Made by a program: the position numbers and the translations under genes. Shown here one piece after another: positions 1 through 8,448 of a stretch of 64,000 nt of DNA. Source of the DNA: Formosa sp030427735 (GTDB lineage: Bacteria; Bacteroidota; Bacteroidia; Flavobacteriales; Flavobacteriaceae); NCBI RefSeq assembly GCF_051200825.1, contig NZ_CP195158.1:434001-498000 (forward strand), given 5' to 3'. The notes under the pieces are model-generated. The model searched no databases, was not told the DNA's origin, and saw only the letters and a list, made by a program, of their open reading frames with translations. Numbering within the stretch: position 1 is the stretch's first letter; every line of letters begins with the position of its first letter.

Positions 1-1005
1 TGTAGCTTGTTTTAGGCCAGTAGTTTTTTTGGGATTGAAAATATCTAGTTCCAATAGTTTGTCCCAAACCACATCGTCTTGATCTATTTTTAATTGGTGT
101 CTTAATTTTAATTCCACCGAATCGGAAGGACTATAAGGTAAAAATGCATTCACAAAATCGCGGTAGCTCATGTGTTCGCTATCTTCTAAAATATAGCTGT
201 CGTCTGTCATCCCTAATTGTACAAACATGTTCCAGGCTCGGCTAAAACCTACGCGACGTATGGTGCCGCGGTATAGTGTTTTTACTTGGTCTAAACCGTA
301 AACACTTTGGTATTTTAAAGAGTCGCGGTTGGCGTAAGCTTCAAAACGCCCAAAACCGTCAACATCTAAAAATTCGGTACGCCTAAATAAGCGGTGGTAA
401 GGAATGTACTTGTATGTGTTTTCTTGGATAAACTTAGCTGCTCCTCCTTGTCCGGCCAAAACTACATTTCTGGGATTCCAAGTGAATTTGTAATTCCATA
501 AATTGGTATCGCTTTCAGGAGCAACCAATCCGCCAGTAAACGATTCGAACAGTAGCATTTTGCCGCCTTTACTTCTAATGCGGTCTATAACTTGCATGGC
601 GCTCATGTGGTCTATGCCAGGGTCTACGCCAATTTCATTCATAAAAACGAGTCCTTTTTGTATGGCTTCGTTATTAAGTGCTTGCATTTGGTCGCTAATG
701 TACGAGGCGGTAACTAAATGTTTGTTCAGGCTTAAGCAATCTTTTGCAATGTCTAAATGCAAATGCGCTGGGAGCATAGAAATTACAATGTCGGCATTTT
801 TAATGGTTTGCCTTCGTAAGGTTTCATTAAAAATGTCTAAGGCTAAGGTAGTTGCATTTTTATGGTTTTTAATAAGTCTTTTGGCATGCTCCAGCTGTTT
901 GTCGGCAATCGTAATTTGTAATTCTTCGGTCTGCGATTTTTCTAAAAGATATTGAATTAAATGTGAGCTAGATTTTCCAGAACCAATTATTAAAATGTTT
1001 CGCAT
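1..1005 (-). CDS. Saccharopine dehydrogenase family protein (C-terminus cut by window edge)
   Basis: The minus-strand frame is open from an ATG at 1005 to the window edge, giving 335 codons without a stop; the C-terminus lies outside. The N-terminus reads MRNILIIGSGKSS, a Rossmann nucleotide-binding loop, followed by the saccharopine dehydrogenase/lysine-ketoglutarate reductase pattern: a 'DIVISMLPAHLH' stretch, then 'NEIGVDPGIDHM' at about residue 125-136. The family makes or breaks saccharopine or related aminoadipate or carboxynorspermidine adducts with NAD(P)H. Which substrate is used here cannot be told. It is divergent from the DUF423 gene, with a 94-bp gap that must hold both promoters. 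Confidence 0.85.
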   Translation of the reverse strand, partial: MRNILIIGSGKSSSHLIQYLLEKSQTEELQITIADKQLEHAKRLIKNHKNATTLALDIFNETLRRQTIKNADIVISMLPAHLHLDIAKDCLSLNKHLVTASYISDQMQALNNEAIQKGLVFMNEIGVDPGIDHMSAMQVIDRIRSKGGKMLLFESFTGGLVAPESDTNLWNYKFTWNPRNVVLAGQGGAAKFIQENTYKYIPYHRLFRRTEFLDVDGFGRFEAYANRDSLKYQSVYGLDQVKTLYRGTIRRVGFSRAWNMFVQLGMTDDSYILEDSEHMSYRDFVNAFLPYSPSDSVELKLRHQLKIDQDDVVWDKLLELDIFNPKKTTGLKQAT

Positions 1006-1099
1006 AATGAGAGTAGTTAGTTAATTTTGTAAAGCTAGAGTTGCTTATAAAAGTACAAAATACAAGCGCTCGCTACTTTTAAAAATATAAAATTATAAT

Positions 1100-1501
1100 A
1101 TGAATAAAACGATTTTACTCGCTGCTGGCATTCTTGGTGTTTTAAGTGTAATTATTGGCGCTTTTGCGGCTCATGGCCTAAAACCTTTAATATCGGCCGA
1201 AGCTTTGCAGACGTTCGAAACTGGTGTGCGTTATCAAATGTACCATAGTTTGTTTTTACTATTTGTAGGTGGCACATCGTATATCAATTCTAAATCTAAG
1301 TCTGTAATATTGTATTTGGTAGTAGCAGGTGTAATATTGTTTTCGGGATCTATTTATGGCTTGGCAACAAATCCGCTTTCTGGCTTCGATTTTAAAACCA
1401 TTGGCTTTGTAACTCCTATAGGTGGTTTGTTACTCATTTTAGGCTGGGTTGTTGCGATATTATCATTTTTGAAGATTAAAAATGATAAAGTGAAAATTTA
1501 A
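1100..1501 (+). CDS. DUF423 family small membrane protein
   Basis: 133 residues with four hydrophobic segments (about 5-25, 47-61, 71-91, 100-124), so an inner-membrane protein. The opening 'LGVLSVIIGAFAAHGL' with 'ETGVRYQMYHSLFLLF' is the signature of DUF423 (YgdD-like) proteins, whose biochemical function is unknown. The length is usual for the family. It stands 53 bp ahead of pckA on the same strand, but pckA has its own promoter-like element in that gap, so co-transcription is uncertain. Confidence 0.85.
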   Translation: MNKTILLAAGILGVLSVIIGAFAAHGLKPLISAEALQTFETGVRYQMYHSLFLLFVGGTSYINSKSKSVILYLVVAGVILFSGSIYGLATNPLSGFDFKTIGFVTPIGGLLLILGWVVAILSFLKIKNDKVKI

Positions 1502-1524
1502 ATCGGTTATTTCAAATAATATTT

Positions 1525-1532
1525 TAATTTTG
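1525..1532 (+). promoter_or_regulatory. -7 promoter element of pckA
   Basis: TAATTTTG fits the Bacteroidota -7 consensus TAnnTTTG and lies 22 bp ahead of the pckA start codon. No TTG is seen at the -33 position, so the match is partial. Confidence 0.45.
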
Positions 1533-1553
1533 TTGTAACAAACAAACATTATT

Positions 1554-3170
1554 ATGGTAGATAATACCCAAATTACGAAAACGATTTCGTTGGAAAAATA
1601 CGGAATTAAAAATGCCAAAGTTCAATATCAACTAACACCAGACGAGCTACAGCAACACACCTTGGATAAAGCTCAGGGCGTTGAAGCTAATTCAGGAGCC
1701 TTAGCCGTAAACACTGGTGAGTTTACAGGGCGATCGCCAAAAGATCGTTTTATTGTTAAAGATGCTATTACCGAAGATCGCATTTGGTGGGGAGATGTTA
1801 ATATTCCTTTCGATTCGGATAAGTTCGATGCTTTATACAAAAGAGTAGTCGATTATTTATCGGGGAAGGAAATATTTGTAAGGGACAGTTATGCTTGTGC
1901 AGACAAGAATTACCAACTTAATATTCGTGTTATTAACGAGTATCCGTGGAGTAACATGTTTGCTTATAATATGTTTTTAAGGCCTACCGATGAGGAATTG
2001 ACTAATTTTAAACCAGAATGGACTATTGTAAATGCACCTGGTTTTATGGCCGATCCAGAACGTGATGGTACACGACAGCATAATTTTGCAATTTTGGACT
2101 TTACCAGAAAAATTGCGCTTATTGGTGGTACAGGTTATACAGGAGAAATTAAGAAAGGTATATTTTCTGCACTTAACTTTATACTTCCTGTTTTTAAAAA
2201 TACTTTGCCAATGCATTGTAGTGCCAATGTGGGTAAACAGGGCGATACAGCCATATTTTTTGGGTTGTCGGGTACAGGTAAAACCACACTCTCTGCCGAT
2301 CCCAACAGACGTTTAATTGGCGATGATGAGCATGGTTGGACCAACGAAAATACAGTCTTTAACTTCGAGGGTGGTTGTTATGCTAAAGTCATTAATCTGT
2401 CTGAAGAAAACGAGCCTGACATTTTTAAGGCTATAAAAAAAGGAGCTATTCTTGAGAATGTGATTTTAGATGATGATGGGGAGGTAGATTTTTCGAATAC
2501 GTCCATCACTCAAAACACTCGGGTGAGTTATCCAATTCATCATATCGATAATATTCAGGTGCCTTCCATAGGAAAAAATCCTAAAAATATATTCTTTTTA
2601 ACCGCAGATGCCTTTGGAGTGATTCCTCCAATTTCCAAATTAACACCAGCGCAAGCTGCCTACCATTTTATTTCGGGATATACCGCTAAAGTAGCAGGAA
2701 CCGAAGCTGGTGTGGTAGAGCCACAACCGTCGTTTTCGGCATGTTTTGGAGCGCCATTTATGCCTTTACACCCTGCTGAATATGCAGAAATGTTAAGTCA
2801 GAAAATGAAAGATGCTGGTGTTAATGTTTGGCTTGTTAATACCGGTTGGACTGGTGGACCTTACGGTGTTGGCACACGTATGAAACTTAAATATACCAGA
2901 GCAATGATTAACGCCGTTTTAAATGGAGATTTAGGCTTGTATAATTACGACGATTACCACATACATTCTGTATTTGGCGTGGCACAGCCTAGAACCTGCC
3001 CAGGTGTACCTACCGAAGTTTTAAGTCCAAGAGCTACTTGGAATAACGACGAAGCTTATTATACCACAGCGTTTAAACTTACGAATGCCTTTAGGGAAAA
3101 CTTTAAAAAATTTGAAGCCTATGCGAGCGAAGAAATCCGTAGGGGAGGACCGCAGCGTTACGCTTTTTAA
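1554..3170 (+). CDS. pckA: Phosphoenolpyruvate carboxykinase (ATP)
   Basis: 538 residues, the usual length of ATP-dependent PEP carboxykinase, which converts oxaloacetate plus ATP to phosphoenolpyruvate, ADP and CO2 at the start of gluconeogenesis in the cytoplasm. The kinase-1a P-loop GLSGTGKTTLSADP is at about residue 237-250, followed by the kinase-2 motif 'IGDDEHGW' at about 257. 'TGRSPKDRF' near residue 58 is the substrate-binding stretch. 'NTGWTGGPYGVG' near 430 is also characteristic. The ATG at 1554 is preceded by a good -7 element and followed by a normal N-terminus. A perfect palindromic terminator follows the stop codon. Confidence 0.97.
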   Translation: MVDNTQITKTISLEKYGIKNAKVQYQLTPDELQQHTLDKAQGVEANSGALAVNTGEFTGRSPKDRFIVKDAITEDRIWWGDVNIPFDSDKFDALYKRVVDYLSGKEIFVRDSYACADKNYQLNIRVINEYPWSNMFAYNMFLRPTDEELTNFKPEWTIVNAPGFMADPERDGTRQHNFAILDFTRKIALIGGTGYTGEIKKGIFSALNFILPVFKNTLPMHCSANVGKQGDTAIFFGLSGTGKTTLSADPNRRLIGDDEHGWTNENTVFNFEGGCYAKVINLSEENEPDIFKAIKKGAILENVILDDDGEVDFSNTSITQNTRVSYPIHHIDNIQVPSIGKNPKNIFFLTADAFGVIPPISKLTPAQAAYHFISGYTAKVAGTEAGVVEPQPSFSACFGAPFMPLHPAEYAEMLSQKMKDAGVNVWLVNTGWTGGPYGVGTRMKLKYTRAMINAVLNGDLGLYNYDDYHIHSVFGVAQPRTCPGVPTEVLSPRATWNNDEAYYTTAFKLTNAFRENFKKFEAYASEEIRRGGPQRYAF

Positions 3171-3205
3171 TACCATCTAAACAATCAACTAAACCAAACC
3201 AAACT

Positions 3206-3238
3206 AAAAAAGCGATTCAAATTTGAATCGCTTTTTTT
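3206..3238. terminator. Bidirectional intrinsic terminator between pckA and hemD
   Basis: A perfect 22-bp palindrome (AGCGATTCAAA/TTTGAATCGCT, 3211-3232) flanked by an A-run on the left and a T-run on the right can stop transcripts from both convergent genes. Confidence 0.9.
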
Positions 3239-3265
3239 ATAATTTTTAGTTAAACAGAGTAAAGT

Positions 3266-4015
3266 TTATTTGCCTTTGTTAACTTTCTCTATGTATTTTT
3301 CTAAAGCCATAGTCATAGAAGGTGTTTCTGGCGTAGGCGCTGCAATGTCTACGCGCAAGCCTTTTTCCTCTACAGCCTTAATGGTTGTGTTTCCAAATAC
3401 CGCTATACGTGTGTTGTTTTGCTTGAAATCTGGGAAATTATGAAATAAAGATTCAATTCCCGAAGGGCTAAAGAATACTAAAATATCGTAAGTAACATTT
3501 TCAAGATCAGACAAATCGCTAATTACGGTTTTGTAAAAAATAGCTTCTTTCCAGCTGATTTTTAAACCGTTTAAAATTTCAGGAACTTCAGGTTTAAGTT
3601 TGTCTGTAGTAGGTAGTAGAAATTTTTCGTCTTTATATTTTTTAATTAGTGGCGATAATTCTGCAAAAGTACGCTTACCAACGTAAATTTTACGTTTTCT
3701 GTAAACAACATATTTTTGTAGGTAATAGGCAACAGCTTCCGATTGGCAAAAATATTTTAGAGTGTCAGGCACTTTAAAGCGCATTTCTTCGGCAACTCTA
3801 AAAAAATGATCTACTGCGTTACGGCTAGTTAAAATAATGGCAGTGTAGTTGTTTAGGTCTACTTTCTGCTGTCTAATTTCTTTGGCAGGAACGCCCTCTA
3901 CATGAATAAAAGGTCTGAAATCAATTTTTACTTTTTGCTTTTCTTGAAGATCAAAATACGGGGAATTTTCAATTTTAGGTTCTGGTTGAGAGACTAAAAT
4001 GGTTTTCACTTTCAT
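3266..4015 (-). CDS. hemD: Uroporphyrinogen-III synthase
   Basis: 249 residues. The protein has the weakly conserved HemD fold: an N-terminal half with 'YTAIILTSRNAVDHFF' (about 55-70), and a C-terminal half with 'YDILVFFSPSGIESLF' (about 178-193) and 'RIAVFGNTTIKAVEEKGL'. The enzyme cyclises hydroxymethylbilane, inverting ring D, to give uroporphyrinogen III for haem and sirohaem. The order DUF4271-hemD, convergent with pckA, is in my recollection a common flavobacterial arrangement. HemD sequences diverge strongly, so the assignment rests on these two spaced motifs plus length. Confidence 0.85.
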   Translation of the reverse strand: MKVKTILVSQPEPKIENSPYFDLQEKQKVKIDFRPFIHVEGVPAKEIRQQKVDLNNYTAIILTSRNAVDHFFRVAEEMRFKVPDTLKYFCQSEAVAYYLQKYVVYRKRKIYVGKRTFAELSPLIKKYKDEKFLLPTTDKLKPEVPEILNGLKISWKEAIFYKTVISDLSDLENVTYDILVFFSPSGIESLFHNFPDFKQNNTRIAVFGNTTIKAVEEKGLRVDIAAPTPETPSMTMALEKYIEKVNKGK

Positions 4016-4038
4016 AAGCGGTTTAGATTTTTGAGACC

Positions 4039-4686
4039 CTAATACATTGTAACAAACTTGTACAAAATAATATAGGGTGCGATTTCAAGTGTGCAAAGAT
4101 ATAAAATAAAATAGAAAAGGTTGGATTTTATTAAACTTCTATAACGTTTTAGTGAGCTTGTTAATCCTAAGATAACAAGGCTTAATAATATGGCTAAAAC
4201 AATGTATATGACTGTTTTAGAAGGTGTTATGCTGTAAATTAAAAAAGCGTTGATGGGAATGAGCAAGATGCCAAAAAAATTTTTATAACTGGTTTTCTGG
4301 AATAAGTAATTATCCATTACATCGTCTATATTAAAAATACTGGCTAAAAGACGCTCAAAAAGTACTTTTATAAGTAAAAACGCACCAATGCTAAATATTA
4401 TTTTAAGCATAACATTGGGGTTTAAATTTAAGTTTGTAAACAGGGCGTTGTAACAAATACAAATAAAAATTGCTGCCGAAATAATGAAGTTTACAAATAG
4501 TAAAGCGTCAAACCAATCAAAAAACTTTTGGTCGCGCGCGTAAATATTTAAATACTTAGAGTTTAGTAAAATGGCCGAAAACTCGTTAAACCGGTTTGCA
4601 TAGATTGTTTTAGCCATAGTCATGGCTATTAATCCAATCATAATTAAAATGGTAAATATCTCGTTAGATGTTACTTCTCTAAGCAT
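4039..4686 (-). CDS. DUF4271 integral membrane protein
   Basis: 215 residues and very hydrophobic, with about six membrane segments (near 10-25, 62-82, 92-110, 138-152, 158-176, 190-210). The pattern 'YANRFNEFSAILLNSKYLNIYARDQKFFDWFDALLFVNF' region (about 30-68) matches DUF4271, a Bacteroidota family of unknown function. It sits 23 bp upstream of hemD on the same strand, so the two are probably one transcript. Nothing in the sequence indicates a substrate or catalytic centre. Confidence 0.8.
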   Translation of the reverse strand: MLREVTSNEIFTILIMIGLIAMTMAKTIYANRFNEFSAILLNSKYLNIYARDQKFFDWFDALLFVNFIISAAIFICICYNALFTNLNLNPNVMLKIIFSIGAFLLIKVLFERLLASIFNIDDVMDNYLFQKTSYKNFFGILLIPINAFLIYSITPSKTVIYIVLAILLSLVILGLTSSLKRYRSLIKSNLFYFILYLCTLEIAPYIILYKFVTMY

Positions 4687-4792
4687 GGCTCAAAATTATT
4701 TAAAATTATAATAAGGCATCGTAATTATTAAGGAATATTTAAAAAAAAGAAATTGTTAAAAACTGTACATTTGTAGCTTTAATAGCATTTAA

Positions 4793-5515
4793 GTGAGAGA
4801 CTCTATAGTCATTATCCCTACATACAACGAAATCGAAAATATAGAAAGCATCATACGTGCTGTATTTGCACAAGCCAAAGCTTTCGATATTTTGGTAGTC
4901 GATGATAATTCGCCAGACTTAACAGCGTTAAAGGTTAAGGAACTTCAAAAAGAATTTCCAGAGCAATTACATTTAGAAGTTCGGCAAGATAAATCGGGAT
5001 TGGGTACGGCTTATATTCATGGATTTAAATGGAGCTTAAAAAAAGCGTATCGCTATATTTTTGAAATGGATGCCGATTTTTCGCATAACCCAAAAGATTT
5101 GGTACGTTTGTACGAGGCTTGTGCTATAGATGGTGGAGATTTAGCAGTAGGGTCGCGGTATGTAACAGGTGTAAATGTTATAAACTGGCCCATGAGCAGG
5201 GTGCTTATGTCGTATATGGCATCAAAATACGTACGCATGATTACCGGTATGAAAATACACGATACCACAGCGGGTTTTGTATGCTATAAGCGCGAAGTAT
5301 TAGAAGCTTTAAACTTAGATAAGATTAAATTTGTAGGATATGCGTTTCAAATAGAAATGAAATTTAAAGCCTACATTAAGCATTTTAAAATTATTGAAGT
5401 GCCCGTAATTTTTACAGATCGAACCAAAGGAGAATCTAAGTTAAGCTCGGGGATTATTTCTGAAGCCATCTTTGGAGTCATCTCTATGAAATTGAAAAGT
5501 ATATTTAAAACATAA
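4793..5515 (+). CDS. Polyprenol monophosphomannose synthase-like glycosyltransferase (GT2)
   Basis: 240 residues with a GT2 catalytic fold: 'VIIPTYNEIENI' at 6-17, 'VVDDNSPD' at about 36-43, and the metal-binding DxD region 'EMDADFSHNP' at about 91-100. It resembles DPM1-type enzymes that transfer a sugar from GDP-mannose to a polyprenyl phosphate. It lacks the extra C-terminal membrane helices of some homologues and so is probably membrane-peripheral. The start is a GTG directly after an in-frame TAA, so no earlier start is possible. A TACATTTG -7 element at 4766-4773 leaves a short leader. pyrC follows after 11 bp. Confidence 0.88.
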   Translation: MRDSIVIIPTYNEIENIESIIRAVFAQAKAFDILVVDDNSPDLTALKVKELQKEFPEQLHLEVRQDKSGLGTAYIHGFKWSLKKAYRYIFEMDADFSHNPKDLVRLYEACAIDGGDLAVGSRYVTGVNVINWPMSRVLMSYMASKYVRMITGMKIHDTTAGFVCYKREVLEALNLDKIKFVGYAFQIEMKFKAYIKHFKIIEVPVIFTDRTKGESKLSSGIISEAIFGVISMKLKSIFKT

Positions 5516-5526
5516 AAAAGCATAAC

Positions 5527-6873
5527 ATGCAAGCAAGACAGGTGTTAATTAAAAACGCAAAAATTGTAAACGAAGGCGTTGTTTTTGAAGGCGATATTTT
5601 AATTGAAGGCGAATTTATTAAAGAAGTAGGAGAATCTATCAGCGCAAAATCATCAGATGTGCAAGTGTTTGATGCCGAAGGTAAATATGTGTTGCCAGGG
5701 GTTATAGACGATCAAGTACATTTTAGAGAGCCAGGTTTAACCCATAAAGCCGATATTGCTACCGAGTCTAAAGCTGCTATTGCAGGTGGCATTACATCGT
5801 TTATAGAAATGCCTAATACCGTTCCGCAAACAACAACTCTTGAAAAATTAGACGAGAAGTTTGCCATCGCCGAAGCGACATCGTATGCGAATTATTCGTT
5901 TATGTTTGGAGGTACTAACGATAATTTAGACGAAATTCTAAAAGTCGATACCAAAACTGTGGCTGCACTTAAATTGTTTTTAGGATCGTCTACAGGTAAT
6001 ATGTTAGTCGATAACCCTAAAGTATTAGAGGAAATTTTCTCGAAAGTGAATATGCTTATTGCTGTACATTGCGAAGACGAAGGTACCATAAAACGCAATA
6101 TGGATATTTACACCGAAAAGTTTGGTGAAGATATTCCTATTAAACATCATCCAGATATCCGAAGCGAAGAAGCCTGTTATTTATCGTCGTCTAAAGCTAT
6201 AGAATTGGCCAAAAAAACAGGCGCACGATTACATGTGTTTCATTTGTCTACTGGAAAAGAAACACAGTTGTTCAGTAATAAAATACCATTAAAAGATAAA
6301 AAAATAACAGCAGAAGTTTGTGTTCATCATTTGTGGTTTACAGATCAAGATTATAACAAAAAAGGCACATTAATTAAGTGGAACCCTGCAGTTAAAAGTG
6401 AAGCCGATAGAGACCAACTTTGGAAAGCTTTGCTAGACGACCGTATAGATGTTATTGCAACAGATCATGCTCCACACACATTAGACGAGAAACAGAATGT
6501 GTATACTAAAGCGCCGTCTGGAGGCCCTTTGGTACAGCATGCCTTACCTGCTATGTTAGAAATGCACCATCGCGGTGTGGTTTCTATAGAGAAAGTTGTA
6601 GAAAAAATGTGCCATAACCCTGCTATTTTATTCGAAATTGAAAAACGAGGTTTTATAAAAGAAGGCTATTATGCCGATTTGGTTTTAGTAGATTTAAATA
6701 ATCCTTGGACAGTTAAAAAAGAAAATATTTTATATAAGTGCCAATGGTCTCCTTTTGAAGGGACTACGTTTAAATCTAGAATTACACATACATTTTTAAA
6801 TGGTACTTTAGTGTATCAAAATTTTAAATTCAACGATGTTAAAGCTGCAAAACGCTTAACGTTTAATAGATAA
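5527..6873 (+). CDS. pyrC: Dihydroorotase
   Basis: 448 residues, a type I (long) dihydroorotase that cyclises carbamoyl-aspartate to dihydroorotate in pyrimidine synthesis. Seen motifs: 'VIDDQVHFREPGLTHK' at about 59-74; the carbamylated-lysine segment 'AALKLFLGSSTGN' near 145-157; metal ligands in 'AVHCEDE' (about 179) and 'LHVFHLST'; and 'ATDHAPH' (about 313). The metal motif reads DDQVHF, where most amidohydrolases have HxH; as I recall, this Gln variant is the norm in Bacteroidota. The stop codon overlaps the next gene's ATG by one base, so the genes are coupled. Confidence 0.95.
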   Translation: MQARQVLIKNAKIVNEGVVFEGDILIEGEFIKEVGESISAKSSDVQVFDAEGKYVLPGVIDDQVHFREPGLTHKADIATESKAAIAGGITSFIEMPNTVPQTTTLEKLDEKFAIAEATSYANYSFMFGGTNDNLDEILKVDTKTVAALKLFLGSSTGNMLVDNPKVLEEIFSKVNMLIAVHCEDEGTIKRNMDIYTEKFGEDIPIKHHPDIRSEEACYLSSSKAIELAKKTGARLHVFHLSTGKETQLFSNKIPLKDKKITAEVCVHHLWFTDQDYNKKGTLIKWNPAVKSEADRDQLWKALLDDRIDVIATDHAPHTLDEKQNVYTKAPSGGPLVQHALPAMLEMHHRGVVSIEKVVEKMCHNPAILFEIEKRGFIKEGYYADLVLVDLNNPWTVKKENILYKCQWSPFEGTTFKSRITHTFLNGTLVYQNFKFNDVKAAKRLTFNR

Positions 6874-7337
6874 TGAGAATAGCAGTATTCCTTTTAAGTT
6901 TCGTTTTAGTGGTGTCTTGCCATAAGGTTAAAAAGCCAGAGCAACCAGAAAATCTGATGTCAGAAGACCAAATGGTTAATGTTATTATAGATATGGCCTT
7001 ATTAACCGCAGCCAAAGGTGTAGACCGCGTAGCGTTAGAAGAAAAAGGTATTATGCCAGAAGCATTTGTGTATGAAAAACACCAAATAGATAGCTTGCAA
7101 TTTGCTTTAAGTAGTAACTATTACGCGCACGACATTGCTGCTTACGAAGCTATATATGCTAAAGTGGATGATAGTTTAAAAGCGATAAAGGCCGTTATTA
7201 AACAGCAGCAAGACGAAGCAGAAGAAGCTAAACGTAAAGCCGATTCTCTTAAAAAAGTGGCTATGCCTAAAGTGAAGCCTCAGGAAGGCAAGAAAGTGAT
7301 TAAGGGTATTAAGTTAGATAGTATTATTGCTAGGTAA
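6873..7337 (+). CDS. DUF4296 lipoprotein
   Basis: 154 residues. The signal peptide ends in the lipobox VVSC (Cys 16), so this is predicted to be a lipoprotein. The core 'MSEDQMVNVIIDMALLTAA' and 'HQIDSLQFALSSNYYA' is typical of DUF4296, a Bacteroidota family of unknown function. The C-terminal third is a charged, coiled-coil-like stretch rich in Lys, Glu and Gln. It is translationally coupled to pyrC by a one-base overlap. Nothing in it suggests a link to pyrimidine synthesis. Confidence 0.8.
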   Translation: MRIAVFLLSFVLVVSCHKVKKPEQPENLMSEDQMVNVIIDMALLTAAKGVDRVALEEKGIMPEAFVYEKHQIDSLQFALSSNYYAHDIAAYEAIYAKVDDSLKAIKAVIKQQQDEAEEAKRKADSLKKVAMPKVKPQEGKKVIKGIKLDSIIAR

Positions 7338-7349
7338 AATAGGTTTAAA

Positions 7350-8363
7350 TTATTTGCTTAAATCTTCAAGATAGCGTTTGCTAATCGTGTTAATACTTTG
7401 TGTAATAGGAATCCACTTGTAATTTAGTGTTTTTGTAATTTTTTTATTACTGTATACAGAGGTGTTGTTTATAGTACTGGCCATTTGTTTGCTTAGTTTT
7501 CGTCGTTTTCCGGTAAGTTTGCTAATTAGCCAATCTAAACGCCATGCAATTTGCGTTAATCCAGACGATACCTTTTTATACGGAGGTTTAACTTGTAAAG
7601 CTTTGGCAATATTATCAAGCAATTGTTTGTAGCTCCAATTTTCCGATACCAAAATAAAATTCTCGTTGGTAATATCACTTTGCATTAAGGCAATCATAAT
7701 CGAGGTTACATCTTCTACATCTACAAAGCCTGTGCCTCCTGTAGCGTAATATTTTAGTCCGTTGTGTATTTGTTTAAAAAATGTGCCAGTACCGTGATTC
7801 CAGATTCCTGCGCCAAGGATTACGCCTGGGTTAATAATTACGGCATGTAAACCTTCCTGTGTGGCGCGCCAAACTTCCATTTCGGCACCATATTTTGTAA
7901 TGGCATATACATTGTTGTCGGCTTCAGGGTTCCAATACGTTGTTTCTTGTATGGGATCTTGGTTTAACGACTCGCCCAATGTGGCCACAGAGCTTACATA
8001 ACAGAGTTTGGTAACGCCTGTTTTAAGAGCAATGTTTACTATATTGGCAGTGCCTTCAATATTCGTACGACGTAATAAAGTGTATTTGTTAGGTTCGAAA
8101 GATACAAATGCAGCGCAGTGGTACACGAGGCTTATGTCTGTAAAAGCTTCGGTAAGTTGCGGGACATCCAGTATATCGGCTTCAAACCATTCTATTTTAT
8201 TAAATAAAACGTCTACTTCTTTTGTGTAGTACGAAAACACACGTTTTACAATATCTAACTTGTGTTTAGACCTGTAAATAGCTCTTAACTTTTCGTTTTT
8301 AGTAGCAAGTTTGTATAATAAATGAGACCCAACAAGTCCTGTGCCTCCAGTAACTAAAATCAT
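7350..8363 (-). CDS. NAD-dependent epimerase/dehydratase family protein (extended SDR)
   Basis: 337 residues. The Rossmann motif 'ILVTGGTGLVGSHLL' is at the very N-terminus (2-16). The active-site pair YxxxK is in 'YAITKYGAEMEVW' (about 153-165), with the upstream Ser in 'CYVSSVATLG'. 'VYHCAAFVSF' is the usual NNAG-region equivalent. Such proteins epimerise, dehydrate or reduce nucleotide sugars, or reduce dihydroflavonol-like ketones; the substrate cannot be read from the sequence. It is convergent with the DUF4296 gene with a 12-bp gap and divergent from tyrS. Confidence 0.88.
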   Translation of the reverse strand: MILVTGGTGLVGSHLLYKLATKNEKLRAIYRSKHKLDIVKRVFSYYTKEVDVLFNKIEWFEADILDVPQLTEAFTDISLVYHCAAFVSFEPNKYTLLRRTNIEGTANIVNIALKTGVTKLCYVSSVATLGESLNQDPIQETTYWNPEADNNVYAITKYGAEMEVWRATQEGLHAVIINPGVILGAGIWNHGTGTFFKQIHNGLKYYATGGTGFVDVEDVTSIMIALMQSDITNENFILVSENWSYKQLLDNIAKALQVKPPYKKVSSGLTQIAWRLDWLISKLTGKRRKLSKQMASTINNTSVYSNKKITKTLNYKWIPITQSINTISKRYLEDLSK

Positions 8364-8414
8364 AAAACTAAGGTAAAGAATTATTTAATATAGGCAGAAT
8401 TATATTACGATTTT

Positions 8415-8422
8415 TATCTTTG
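8415..8422 (+). promoter_or_regulatory. -7 promoter element of tyrS
   Basis: TATCTTTG matches TAnnTTTG, 27 bp ahead of the tyrS ATG. The -33 box is not recognisable. Confidence 0.5.
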
Positions 8423-8448
8423 TACGAGATTATTAAAAATTAGAAATA

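Noticed and set aside
503..955. Plus-strand open frame of 150 codons
   Set aside because: It is the antisense shadow of the saccharopine dehydrogenase-like gene, which has clear motifs on the minus strand.
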